Assembly (NCBI GenBank): GCA_001563995.1
Contig: LKMV01000036.1
Coordinates: forward strand, 1-7,566
Length of the DNA stretch: 7,566 bases
Origin: Nanohaloarchaea archaeon PL-Br10_U2g16
GTDB lineage: Archaea; Nanohalarchaeota; Nanosalinia; Nanosalinales; Nanosalinaceae
Direction of reading: 5' to 3'
Part shown: in pieces, positions 1 to 5,833 of the stretch
Numbering within the stretch: position 1 is the stretch's first letter
Layout of the letters: each line of letters opens with the position of its first letter
Notes under the pieces: generated by a model
Database searches by the model: none
The model's input: only the letters and a program-made list of their open reading frames with translations
Told to the model about the DNA's origin: nothing
Made by a program: the position numbers and the translations under genes

Positions 1-31
1 GGTAGTTATCGATAGCAGTATCTTCAGTCAT
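1..31 (-). CDS. N-terminal end of an unidentified gene, cut by the window edge
   Basis: An ATG at 31-29 on the minus strand opens a frame reading MTEDTAIDNY before the window ends. Only ten residues are visible, so no family can be named. The acidic start is typical of the surrounding proteins. It has no ribosome site, but a TATA-like element (51-59) lies 19 nt upstream of the ATG, the spacing expected of a leaderless archaeal transcript. This promoter fit is the main reason to call it a gene. Confidence 0.55.
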   Translation of the reverse strand, partial: MTEDTAIDNY

Positions 32-50
32 ACAGATAAATTATAGAAGA

Positions 51-59
51 ATAATTATA
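51..59 (-). promoter_or_regulatory. TATA box for the edge gene
   Basis: The minus strand reads TATAATTAT here, ending 19 nt before the ATG at 31. Archaeal TATA boxes sit about 25 nt before the transcription start, so the message would begin at or very near the start codon. A second AT-rich stretch (TATAATTTA) lies closer to the ATG but is too near to act as the box. Confidence 0.5.
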
Positions 60-74
60 GTTCTTTCCAGATAT

Positions 75-554
75 TTATTTTTCCTCAACTTTCTGTTTTT
101 TGGCAAATTCAAGATATCTCTGTCTTTTTCCTTTATCTTCTGTTTTCTCAGCTCTTTTTAGGCACCAGGTTATATTGAATACATGCCGCATAGTTTTAGT
201 TTTCTGTAGTTCTTCTTCAAAGTCTTTTTCAATACTTTCCAGCTTCTTATCAGGTTTTTTAGGTTTCTCGAAGGAGAAGTTTTCCTGGCGACAGAATTCT
301 TTATATTCTTTGAACGTTAGTTTATGTATTTCCGCTAAGTTTTGTGTCCATTTCGTTAGTTCTTGAAGTTCGAGGTTATTTACGGTTACTTCTTCTTTTC
401 CAACGAATGAAATGATATTTATGCTTTGCTTGGAGTCGTACTTTACTGATTTAGGCACAGAATCAATTTCATTATGTTCAAGGAACTTCAAAATTTTTCT
501 CTCGTTTTCTAAGGTATCCTGGTTATCGCTGATTTCTTTTTTCTTTCGGAGCAC
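75..554 (-). CDS. Aminoglycoside phosphotransferase-like protein, truncated and probably inactive
   Basis: The longest start-to-stop frame opens at a GTG (554-552) and gives 159 residues. It resembles the N-lobe of the APH/choline-kinase-like fold: YVLRK (the VLRK running into residues 1-4) as the strand carrying the ATP-contacting basic residue, ENERKILKFLEHN (16-28), and WTQNLAEIHKL (69-79) as the hinge and first C-lobe helix. After about residue 85 the usual catalytic block (HGD...N and the later D-W/F-E) is absent. The tail, with FNITWCLKRAE at 126-136, looks like the last helices of such kinases, as if the middle had been deleted. A weak AGGAG lies 11 nt before the GTG, but the family match clearly continues upstream of it (555-644). 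I see a remnant rather than a working kinase; a non-catalytic small protein cannot be excluded. Confidence 0.5.
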   Translation of the reverse strand: MLRKKKEISDNQDTLENERKILKFLEHNEIDSVPKSVKYDSKQSINIISFVGKEEVTVNNLELQELTKWTQNLAEIHKLTFKEYKEFCRQENFSFEKPKKPDKKLESIEKDFEEELQKTKTMRHVFNITWCLKRAEKTEDKGKRQRYLEFAKKQKVEEK

Positions 555-644
555 ATATTTTTGATCTCCTGTCTTGAATAATATGTTTTCATTATTTTCT
601 CCTTCGAAACTGTCTATTAATTCAAAGTTTTGGAAGCTTGTTTC
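555..644 (-). pseudogene. Start-less N-lobe segment of the APH-like sequence, in frame with grpB-like gene
   Basis: These 30 codons lie in the frame of both the APH-like ORF below and the GrpB-like gene above, from which they are separated only by its TAA stop (647-645). They read ETSFQNFELIDSFEG and then ENNENILFKTGDQKY, matching the beginning of an APH N-lobe: a first strand, a Gly/Asn-rich nucleotide loop and a second strand running into VLRK. There is no ATG, GTG or TTG in frame. An AAGGAG followed by an ATG (593-591) exists but opens another frame that stops after 27 codons. Either the original start was lost or the two domains were once one polypeptide. Confidence 0.5.
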
Positions 645-1181
645 TTACCTCAAATACTCTCCCGCCCGGCACATATCCTCCACAACTTTCTGTATGAACT
701 TTGTCTTGGATTCGGTGTATTTTTCTCTGTCTTCAGGATGTTTTTCGGCTAGTTCTTGCTTTAAACGGTTGTATTTTTGTGCGAGTTCAGGGTTTCGGTT
801 TAGTTTGTCTCTGAACTTTGTTGTCCTTATGTAGAAATCGCTGTTCTTCTCCGTCAGTGATATATAATGTGTTCTGTTGTCTCTTTCTCCCTTAGCTAGG
901 AAGATCCTGTCTTCTACCCCGTCGTTAGGCCTTTTTTCATAACCATTGTTTTCCAGAGTATTTATGATTTCTTCTGTTTCTTCTAAGTCTTCCACTACAG
1001 CGATCATATCTATAATCGGTTTTGCTGAAATTCCTCTGATTGCAGTGCTGCCAATATGCTCGAAATCCTTTAACTGTTCAGGAAACAGAGACTTCAGATT
1101 CTTTGCCTCGTCTTCATAAGCCTCCTCCCACTCCTCTGAATGCTTTTCAAGTTTCACCTTGCCTCTTTCCAGACCTAACAT
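645..1181 (-). CDS. GrpB family (UPF0157) nucleotidyltransferase-fold protein
   Basis: The 178-residue product is a full-length UPF0157/GrpB protein, a family of about 170-190 residues with a nucleotidyltransferase fold and no settled activity. Visible family marks are the opening LGLERGKVKLEKHSEEW, the core HIGSTAIRGISAKPIID (42-58) that carries the Gly-Ser loop and first metal-site Asp, THYISL (104-109), FRDKLNRNP (123-131), and the C-terminal Y-x-x-x-K-x-x-F-I helix (155-163). The ATG is supported by the family's usual N-terminus; no ribosome site precedes it, so the message may be leaderless. The stop TAA is followed in the same frame by the APH-like remnant, a hint of a former fusion or a coupled pair. 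GrpB is a name only; it is unrelated to the GrpE co-chaperone. Confidence 0.88.
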   Translation of the reverse strand: MLGLERGKVKLEKHSEEWEEAYEDEAKNLKSLFPEQLKDFEHIGSTAIRGISAKPIIDMIAVVEDLEETEEIINTLENNGYEKRPNDGVEDRIFLAKGERDNRTHYISLTEKNSDFYIRTTKFRDKLNRNPELAQKYNRLKQELAEKHPEDREKYTESKTKFIQKVVEDMCRAGEYLR

Positions 1182-1203
1182 GATATAGAACTAAATCAAA
1201 AAC

Positions 1204-1211
1204 TTCTAAAT
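1204..1211 (-). promoter_or_regulatory. Weak TATA-like element for the GrpB-family gene
   Basis: The minus strand reads ATTTAGAA at -30 to -23 from the ATG at 1181, correct spacing for leaderless transcription but an imperfect box. A much better match, TATATATA at 1262-1269, lies about 80 nt upstream and would give a leader of roughly 55 nt. One of the two probably serves this gene, since the preceding amino-acid operon ends at 1298. Confidence 0.3.
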
Positions 1212-1220
1212 CTTAATCAC

Positions 1221-1225
1221 AAAAA
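1221..1225 (-). terminator. Possible oligo-T terminator after the aromatic amino-acid operon
   Basis: The minus strand reads GGTGGTTTTTGTG about 73 nt past the tyrA stop. Archaeal termination often needs only a short U-tract. No hairpin precedes it, and the tract is short, so the call is tentative. Confidence 0.25.
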
Positions 1226-1297
1226 CCACCAGGTCAAAGGAATAGAAGAGGGTTTTAGATCTATATATAACTCTTTATCATTTTTTACCAGGTGAAG

Positions 1298-2152
1298 CTA
1301 TCTGACCTCATCGCTCAAGAACTCTATAACGTCATCTGTTCTTCCTTGGGCTCCTTCCAAATCAAACTGTTCTCCCAGCTCATCGAATTTTCCAGCAAAA
1401 GCTTCTTCATCTCCGATAAGCTCCTGTATATCTTCTGCAGACTGTTTAAACCTTTCACGGACCTTTTCATTCTCAGGATTTTCCGCTTGGATCGATCCGT
1501 ACAGTCCTGGCTTCTGGTTCAGCATTCTAGCGGTTAGATCGGTTATCAACTGATACACAGGCGAGGAGTACTCTTCCATATCAGCTCCGGTCATATCAGA
1601 TTTTCTGATGGTCTCCGCGACTACCAGCTCGGAGAAATGCATCAGACCTTGGACCAGAGACATCGCTTTATCATGTTTCTCTGCTTCAGTGATATGTACC
1701 TCAGCACCGTTATCCTTCCAGAACTCCTCCATTTCCGTCCATTTCTTTCCCTCCACAGGACATAAAACTATCTTCTGGCCTGATATAGAGTTACTAGGAG
1801 CATACATCGGATGCATACCGATTACCTCAGAGCTGTAGCCTTCCATCGCATCCACAGGCTTCTTCTTGACGCTAGTGACATCACAGAAAAGTGCATCATC
1901 AGGAACGTGAGGACCTATATCATTAATCACTTCTACGGTAACAGAGATCGGAACTGAGACAATTACAACATCCGCATCCTGCACTATATCCTTACTGGCG
2001 CCATAACCCCAGTTTTTTCTTTCAGCCACAGTTTCTGCATCCTCTAAGGTTTTGCCTGAAATTAATATCTCGTTATCAGCTTCTAAAGCCTCTCCTAGGT
2101 GCTGACCGAACTGTCCGGTACCTCCGACTATAGCTATCCTCTGATCTATCAC
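1298..2152 (-). CDS. tyrA: Prephenate dehydrogenase (TyrA)
   Basis: The product oxidatively decarboxylates prephenate to 4-hydroxyphenylpyruvate with NAD(P)+, the step toward tyrosine. Its 284 residues show an N-terminal Rossmann fold with GGTGQFG (10-16), DVVIVSVP (61-68), DVTSVK (91-96), the substrate-site HPMYAP (114-119), KHD (159-161) and the conserved QGLMHF stretch (168-173), followed by the helical dimerisation domain. It is a stand-alone dehydrogenase without a fused mutase or ACT domain, so control probably rests on the rest of the operon. The start is a GTG (2152-2150): AGGTGG, overlapping the stop of the aminotransferase gene, lies at suitable distance, and the frame begins RIAIVGG as the family does. 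An ATG two bases upstream is in another frame. It is last of four genes. Whether it uses prephenate or arogenate cannot be read from the sequence. Confidence 0.93.
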   Translation of the reverse strand: MIDQRIAIVGGTGQFGQHLGEALEADNEILISGKTLEDAETVAERKNWGYGASKDIVQDADVVIVSVPISVTVEVINDIGPHVPDDALFCDVTSVKKKPVDAMEGYSSEVIGMHPMYAPSNSISGQKIVLCPVEGKKWTEMEEFWKDNGAEVHITEAEKHDKAMSLVQGLMHFSELVVAETIRKSDMTGADMEEYSSPVYQLITDLTARMLNQKPGLYGSIQAENPENEKVRERFKQSAEDIQELIGDEEAFAGKFDELGEQFDLEGAQGRTDDVIEFLSDEVR

Positions 2153-2160
2153 ATTACCAC

Positions 2161-3270
2161 CTAGATATTCTGCTCTAAAATATCAAATCCGCGGTTTATC
2201 TCTTCTTCAGACGCAGATCCGAAACATATCCTTACATTCTGGTCGCTTTCAGGGCCGAAAGACTCTCCGGGAACCATTGCGACCCCTTTCTCAACCATTT
2301 CAAGACAGAAGTCCCAGGAATCCCTTCCAACCTCCGGGAAGACATAGATAGCTCCTTCAGGATTTCTGTAACTCCATCCTATACTGTCAAGCCTTTTCTC
2401 CACTAGATCCCTTCTCTTTCTGTACTCTTCCCTCATTTCCTTTACATGCTTGTCATTTTTCAGCGCTTCTACCGCAGCTATCTGTGATATCTTAGGCGGA
2501 CATGCGTTCATCGCCCTGTTGACCTTTCCAAAGTTCTCTATATGGTCTTGCTTAGCCACGATCCAGCCGATCCTCCAGCCGGTCATACCATGGTTCTTTG
2601 ATACAGAGCCTATAATCGCCGACTCATCATTGTAAGCAGCCGGAGAGTAATGTTCCCTATCATAGTTCAGCCTGTGGTATACCTCGTCTGAGACAAGGAA
2701 TGTACCGTAATCTTTCGATACCTCGCCTAAAGTCTTAGCCTGTTCCTCGGTAAACATCCTGCCAAGAGGGTTGGAAGGCGAGTTCACAAAGATTAGATCC
2801 GACTGTTTGATCTTTTCCCGCGCCTCATCCCTTAGCTCTCTATCACGGTTGAAAAACTTTTCCTGAACCCATTTATTGCCGTCCACCTCGGACATCAGTT
2901 TGTAAGGACCCCAACATGGATCATTGTAGAGCACCTGATCTTGCTCTCTTACCTTTGCTGTAAGCACGGAGTATAGAGCTCCCATACCTCCTACCGTAAC
3001 TAGAACGTTGTCCTCAGTTATAGATCTACGGCCTGCCATGTTTTTCTTAGCATTCTCCTCTTTTACTATCTGATCTCTAAGTTCTTCAATTCCCTTGTAG
3101 TTCGTATACGCCTGTTTTTGATCCAAGCCTTCTCTGGCAGCTTTTTTAACATGTTCGGGAGTATCAAAGCTAGGCTGGCCTATATGGAAGTTTACACAGT
3201 CCTCACATTCTCTTGCTTTTTCAGATATCTGTCTAATTGAAAGAGAGATGTCCTCAATCCTTTTCCTCAT
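2161..3270 (-). CDS. PLP-dependent class I/II aminotransferase, probably aromatic/aspartate type
   Basis: The 369-residue protein is a fold-type I aminotransferase of the aspartate/aromatic group. Visible: NFHIGQPSFDTP (27-38), NYKGIEELR (57-65), VGGMGALYSVL (93-103) that binds the cofactor phosphate, NSPSNPLG (163-170) with the pyridine-ring Asn, SDEVY (194-198), the Schiff-base lysine K225 in SVSKNHGMTGWRIGW, and the substrate-carboxylate arginine R347 in NVRICFG. Placed between prephenate dehydratase and prephenate dehydrogenase, it most likely transaminates phenylpyruvate and 4-hydroxyphenylpyruvate to Phe and Tyr; a prephenate aminotransferase making arogenate is the alternative. The ATG overlaps the upstream stop (ATGA) and is preceded by GGTGAT five bases away, so translation is coupled. 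Nine bases separate its stop from the tyrA start region. Exact substrate is inferred from context only. Confidence 0.9.
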   Translation of the reverse strand: MRKRIEDISLSIRQISEKARECEDCVNFHIGQPSFDTPEHVKKAAREGLDQKQAYTNYKGIEELRDQIVKEENAKKNMAGRRSITEDNVLVTVGGMGALYSVLTAKVREQDQVLYNDPCWGPYKLMSEVDGNKWVQEKFFNRDRELRDEAREKIKQSDLIFVNSPSNPLGRMFTEEQAKTLGEVSKDYGTFLVSDEVYHRLNYDREHYSPAAYNDESAIIGSVSKNHGMTGWRIGWIVAKQDHIENFGKVNRAMNACPPKISQIAAVEALKNDKHVKEMREEYRKRRDLVEKRLDSIGWSYRNPEGAIYVFPEVGRDSWDFCLEMVEKGVAMVPGESFGPESDQNVRICFGSASEEEINRGFDILEQNI

Positions 3271-4043
3271 TTTTTATCACCTTTAAACGACCCTAAAACT
3301 TTAACCTCCGAGTATGTTTCGACACATTTTACTGCGTTTTCGAACTCTTCAGAGCCTTTGTCCTGCTCAGCTTCAATATAAAAGTAGTAGTTGCCCAGAC
3401 CATCCCTAGTAGGGCGAGACTGGATATATGCCAGGTTTACACTGTGGCCTGAGAAACATGAAAGCATATTAGCTAGAAGCCCCGGTCTATCCTTTCCAGG
3501 CTCCAGTATCAGTGAGGTCTTATCCCCCTTCTGCTCTTTACCACCTATAATCAAGAAACGGGTAGTGTTCGAGCTTTTGTCTTGGACATTCTCCGATAGT
3601 ATGTTTAAACCGTTGATCTCGGCAGCTTTAGCCGAACATATTGCTGCCTCACCATCATCTAAGCTCATAGCTGCGCTTGCTGTAGAAGAACTCTCTTTTT
3701 CATCCCATCCATGCTCCTTAATCTTCTTCCTACACTGTGTCAAAGCCTGAGGATGTGAGACAACTTTTTCAATGTCTTCGATAGTTTCAGATCGGGATGC
3801 AAGCACATGGCTGATCTCAACGTTCTGTTCACCGGTTACAGTCAAATCTTTGTCTCTTAGTAGATCTACAGACTCCCCCACACTGCCTCCAAGGGAGTTT
3901 TCAAACGGTATAACCGCTGCATCAGCATCAGATTCTACAGCATCCTCTACCGAATCACATGGAACCGGTTCAAAACTTTCGAAATACTCTGAAGCAGCTT
4001 GGTGAGTATAAGTGCCTTTAGGACCTAAGAAGGCTACCTTCAT
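3267..4043 (-). CDS. pheA: Prephenate dehydratase with C-terminal ACT domain (PheA)
   Basis: The product converts prephenate to phenylpyruvate, committing carbon to phenylalanine. The catalytic periplasmic-binding-like domain spans about residues 1-170: FLGPKGTYTHQAA (5-17), IPFENSLGGSV (45-55), SHPQALTQC (96-104), STASAA (120-125) and the hallmark NTTRF (159-163) with the essential Thr. The ACT domain (about 176-255) has RPGLLANML (186-194) and QSRPTRDGLGNYYFY (208-222), corresponding to the Phe-binding GALV and ESRP motifs with Glu replaced by Gln. Feedback inhibition by phenylalanine is therefore likely. At 258 residues it is a stand-alone archaeal/Gram-positive type enzyme without fused mutase. 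A perfect AGGAGG ends seven bases before the ATG, which overlaps the mutase stop by four bases (ATGA); its own stop overlaps the aminotransferase start in the same way. Confidence 0.95.
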   Translation of the reverse strand: MKVAFLGPKGTYTHQAASEYFESFEPVPCDSVEDAVESDADAAVIPFENSLGGSVGESVDLLRDKDLTVTGEQNVEISHVLASRSETIEDIEKVVSHPQALTQCRKKIKEHGWDEKESSSTASAAMSLDDGEAAICSAKAAEINGLNILSENVQDKSSNTTRFLIIGGKEQKGDKTSLILEPGKDRPGLLANMLSCFSGHSVNLAYIQSRPTRDGLGNYYFYIEAEQDKGSEEFENAVKCVETYSEVKVLGSFKGDKK

Positions 4044-4306
4044 ACATTATCCTCCTGTCTGTCTACAGCCATATCTATCAAAAGCTCTGCCATATCCCTG
4101 CCTTTCTCCCTAGGCAGTTCTTCACGTTCAAATAGCTTTTCAAACTGCTTTTTTACCTTTTCCTCCCTGTCCTGGTCTACGGTATCCATTCCGTTTTCTT
4201 CCTTGTACTTCTTTATCTCATCGACCACATTCATCCTTCTAGAGACCGCATCAGCTATCTCTGCGTTTACTCTATCAATCTCTTTCCTGTAATCTTCCAG
4301 ATCCAT
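4040..4306 (-). CDS. aroQ: Chorismate mutase, AroQ type
   Basis: This 88-residue all-helical enzyme rearranges chorismate to prephenate and feeds the next three genes. Active-site residues of the AroQ fold line up with the E. coli mutase domain: R7 in YRKEID, R23/R24 in SRRM, K35 in KKYKEE, D44 and R47-E48 in DQDREE, and Q84 in the last helix (DRQED). Length is right for a free-standing mutase domain. The ATG lacks a ribosome site but lies 25 nt downstream of a TATA box (4332-4339), fitting a leaderless operon mRNA. The stop TGA overlaps the pheA ATG, and the last codons also supply the pheA AGGAGG. It is first gene of the cluster. The upstream 133-aa gene ends only 26 bases before, so some readthrough from it is possible. 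Confidence 0.93.
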   Translation of the reverse strand: MDLEDYRKEIDRVNAEIADAVSRRMNVVDEIKKYKEENGMDTVDQDREEKVKKQFEKLFEREELPREKGRDMAELLIDMAVDRQEDNV

Positions 4307-4331
4307 ATATCCAGTTAACAGGTCTCAACTG

Positions 4332-4339
4332 TTTAATAA
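4332..4339 (-). promoter_or_regulatory. TATA box of the aroQ-pheA-aminotransferase-tyrA operon
   Basis: The minus strand reads TTATTAAA, ending 25 nt before the aroQ ATG. It is preceded by GGATAAC, a loose fit to a BRE. The box overlaps the TAA stop of the preceding gene. Between box and ATG lies a small dyad (CAGTT at 4327-4331 and AACTG at 4312-4316, minus-strand reading) over the expected start site, which could be an operator but is short. Confidence 0.5.
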
Positions 4340-4734
4340 GTTATCCGGAGATTTTGGTCAGCTTCTGGATAATCCTCCAGCTCAGAGTAAAGCCGATCAG
4401 CTACAGTATCGGCCGAGCTTAGGTACTCAGGCAGTTTTTCACCTCTGGAACCGTACCCCTTCATCAGCTCGATAAAGCCTTCAGCAGCCTCAGGATCAGT
4501 TTCAGGAGCTAAGAATCCAAAGTCATCGTACTCACGGTCCGATTCGGATACCTTATACCTTCTGAAGCCGGAAGCCATAGAAGGATCATTTAGTTCCACC
4601 ATTGTATCGTGGCTCTCTCCATCGCCTCTGTATACTAGGTTTGAAAGTTCTCCCGTCGTTACAGAGTCTTCTTCTCTGATCCAGACTTTATCTCCTTCTT
4701 CAAGAGCTCGGCTACACAGTCTTGAAAGCTTCAT
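4333..4734 (-). CDS. Acidic protein of unknown function, 133 aa
   Basis: I do not recognise a family. The protein is soluble-looking, without signal peptide or membrane segment. Its first 20 residues are basic/neutral with one Cys (C7) and a short beta-like stretch DKVWIREED (15-23); the middle has VELNDPSM and FRRYKV (57-62); the rest is acidic and helical, with LAPETDPEAAEGFIELM (75-91) and a C-terminal SELEDYPEADQNL run. Such acidity fits a salt-in cytoplasm. The ATG overlaps the TGA stop of a 26-codon ORF upstream (ATGA), and only a poor GAGG precedes it, so translation probably depends on coupling to that ORF. Its stop overlaps the TATA box of the aro operon. The frame, codon use and coupling make it very likely real. 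Confidence 0.75.
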   Translation of the reverse strand: MKLSRLCSRALEEGDKVWIREEDSVTTGELSNLVYRGDGESHDTMVELNDPSMASGFRRYKVSESDREYDDFGFLAPETDPEAAEGFIELMKGYGSRGEKLPEYLSSADTVADRLYSELEDYPEADQNLRITY

Positions 4735-4811
4735 CTATAGCCAAGCCTCTTTTGATGCTTTCTCAGGTTTTGAGGACGTCCGTAGGTTGTGTTTTCATGT
4801 TCAGTTTTCAT
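4731..4811 (-). CDS. Small basic 26-aa ORF coupled to the 133-aa gene
   Basis: An ATG (4811-4809) opens 26 codons starting MKTEHENTTYGRPQ and ending KRLGYR, before a TGA that overlaps the next gene's ATG (ATGA). GGTGAT lies five bases upstream of the ATG, exactly the site and spacing used by the aminotransferase gene in this window, and a TATA-like box sits at 4855-4862. The peptide is strongly basic (Lys, Arg, His), unlike its acidic neighbours, with no membrane segment or cysteine. It could be a real microprotein or a leader peptide that loads ribosomes for the downstream gene. A second ORF of the same length and similar start occurs before the 257-aa gene at 5826-5906. No known family. Confidence 0.55.
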   Translation of the reverse strand: MKTEHENTTYGRPQNLRKHQKRLGYR

Positions 4812-4854
4812 AGATAATCACCTTATAAGAAAACTGTTACTATCGGTTTTACCC

Positions 4855-4862
4855 AATAATAA
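4855..4862 (-). promoter_or_regulatory. TATA-like element for the small ORF / 133-aa gene pair
   Basis: The minus strand reads TTATTATT. A start about 26 nt downstream would fall near 4829, giving a leader of roughly 18 nt that contains the GGTGAT ribosome site of the small ORF. Spacing fits; the box itself is only moderate. Confidence 0.35.
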
Positions 4863-4870
4863 CGATTGAT

Positions 4871-5029
4871 ATGATAATAGAGATAACTGAAATACTTGAA
4901 GTCGGAGAAAAACCTTGAAAACCAAAGTTTGGAACGTTAAACCTAGAAATAGCTGAAAAGTCTTCAGGACTCATCGTTCCGAAGGATAAAACATCCACCC
5001 TTGGTTCGATATCTCATGTTTGTACTTAA
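4871..5029 (+). other. Protein-like frame interrupted by one TGA, possible gene remnant
   Basis: The otherwise empty 248-nt gap between the two orphan units holds one plus-strand frame of 52 codons with a single internal TGA. It begins MIIEITEILEVGEKP, then TGA, then KPKFGTLNLEIAEKSSG and LIVPKDKTSTLGS before a TAA. The Glu/Lys/Ile composition resembles coding sequence of this genome and the second part is open for 36 codons. No ribosome site or good TATA box precedes it. It may be a decayed gene fragment or chance. Confidence 0.2.
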
Positions 5030-5042
5030 AATAGGAGAGTTT

Positions 5043-5047
5043 AAAAA
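5043..5047 (-). terminator. Oligo-T terminator after the 257-aa gene
   Basis: Just past the TAA at 5060 the minus strand reads CTCCTTTTTAAAC, followed by another T-rich stretch (CCTATTTTAAG, around 5025-5035). Two closely spaced T-tracts directly after a stop fit archaeal factor-independent termination. Confidence 0.4.
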
Positions 5048-5059
5048 GGAGATGATGAG

Positions 5060-5833
5060 TTATATACCCATCATACCCCTAGAGTTCTGACCATCTTCCT
5101 CCACAGAGTTGTCTCTAACAGTTGTATCAATTGATGTGCCCGGTACCGACCCTCTCGAATGGATGTACTCATCTCTGGCCTCCTCTGTTACCTCGGGCGA
5201 CAGATCCGCGCCCCTATCTATAGGATAGCCGTCAGGATCCATCCCATCTACTGCATAAGAAGTAGGATCCTCCAAAACCTGTCTTATCTGGTTTTTATGT
5301 ACAGGATGAACCTCAGTTTGATAAATGTCGTCTATAAAGCCCTCTTCATCTATCTCAGTCTCCTCTACCATAACCCTAACAGCTTCAAGCTCATCAGCTG
5401 AAAGGTAGTCATCCTCACCTATTACATTAGGATCTGAGTCATAGATCACCGAGATATCCATAGCGTCCATTTCATCCCGGTATGGAAACTCTTTCTCTCC
5501 TTCTTTCCACCACTGCTTATCAGTTGGATCTGTCTGGAAACCGTAATCTGTAGAGTTATGAGACCCAACAGCAGTACCGCCGTCAGTTCTCATTTCATCT
5601 TGGTCGGAGAATCCTCCTACCTTATTGGTATCCCTTCCCATTAATTCAGCAAAGACACCATAAGCCTCTTCAGATACATCAAAATCTCCCTTCTCTGAAC
5701 CTCCTGAACGTTCGAAATCGTACTTGCTTCCTGCTCTAACCTCAGAAGGCGGAAAACCTTCATCAGGATCTTTCTTAAAACAGAACTCGCTCTGTATATG
5801 CTCAGCGATCTCTTCATTACTTCCGTTATACAT
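5060..5833 (-). CDS. Highly acidic protein of unknown function, about 257 aa
   Basis: No family is recognisable. Starting at the ATG at 5833 it begins MYNGSNEEIAEHIQSEF and has 257 residues, very rich in Asp, Glu and Gly, with few hydrophobic runs, no signal peptide and no membrane segment. Stretches that could be helical are SADELEAVRVMVEETE and NQIRQVLEDP; the C-terminal third (VDGMDPDGYPIDRGADL onward to RGMMGI) looks disordered. D-x-D/D-P-D-G patterns recall calcium-loop spacing, but no complete EF-hand is present. I prefer the ATG because GGTGG sits five bases upstream; a TTG six codons earlier (5851) is possible. The ATG overlaps by eight bases the end of a 26-codon basic ORF. A T-tract follows the stop. 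It is probably real given its length and halophilic composition. Confidence 0.72.
   Translation of the reverse strand: MYNGSNEEIAEHIQSEFCFKKDPDEGFPPSEVRAGSKYDFERSGGSEKGDFDVSEEAYGVFAELMGRDTNKVGGFSDQDEMRTDGGTAVGSHNSTDYGFQTDPTDKQWWKEGEKEFPYRDEMDAMDISVIYDSDPNVIGEDDYLSADELEAVRVMVEETEIDEEGFIDDIYQTEVHPVHKNQIRQVLEDPTSYAVDGMDPDGYPIDRGADLSPEVTEEARDEYIHSRGSVPGTSIDTTVRDNSVEEDGQNSRGMMGI

Noticed and set aside
514..593. ATG after AAGGAG on the minus strand within the APH N-lobe region
   Set aside because: It opens a different frame that ends after 27 codons and has no family resemblance; the AAGGAG also falls within codons for the F-E-G-E part of the N-lobe.
1228..1293. Repeated ACCAGGT heptamer at 1228-1234 and 1287-1293 as mobile-element target duplication
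   Set aside because: The 52 bases between are too short for an element and have no inverted ends; a 7-bp repeat is expected by chance.
4960..4985. Minus-strand CGATGAGTCCTGA resembling C and D boxes of an sRNA or a hammerhead core
   Set aside because: The C box has a mismatch and the boxes are only three bases apart, leaving no guide; the other strand of a hammerhead core is missing.
5000..5016. GGTTCGAT motif resembling a tRNA T-loop
   Set aside because: The flanking bases do not form a 5-bp T-stem and no acceptor or anticodon stem can be drawn around it.
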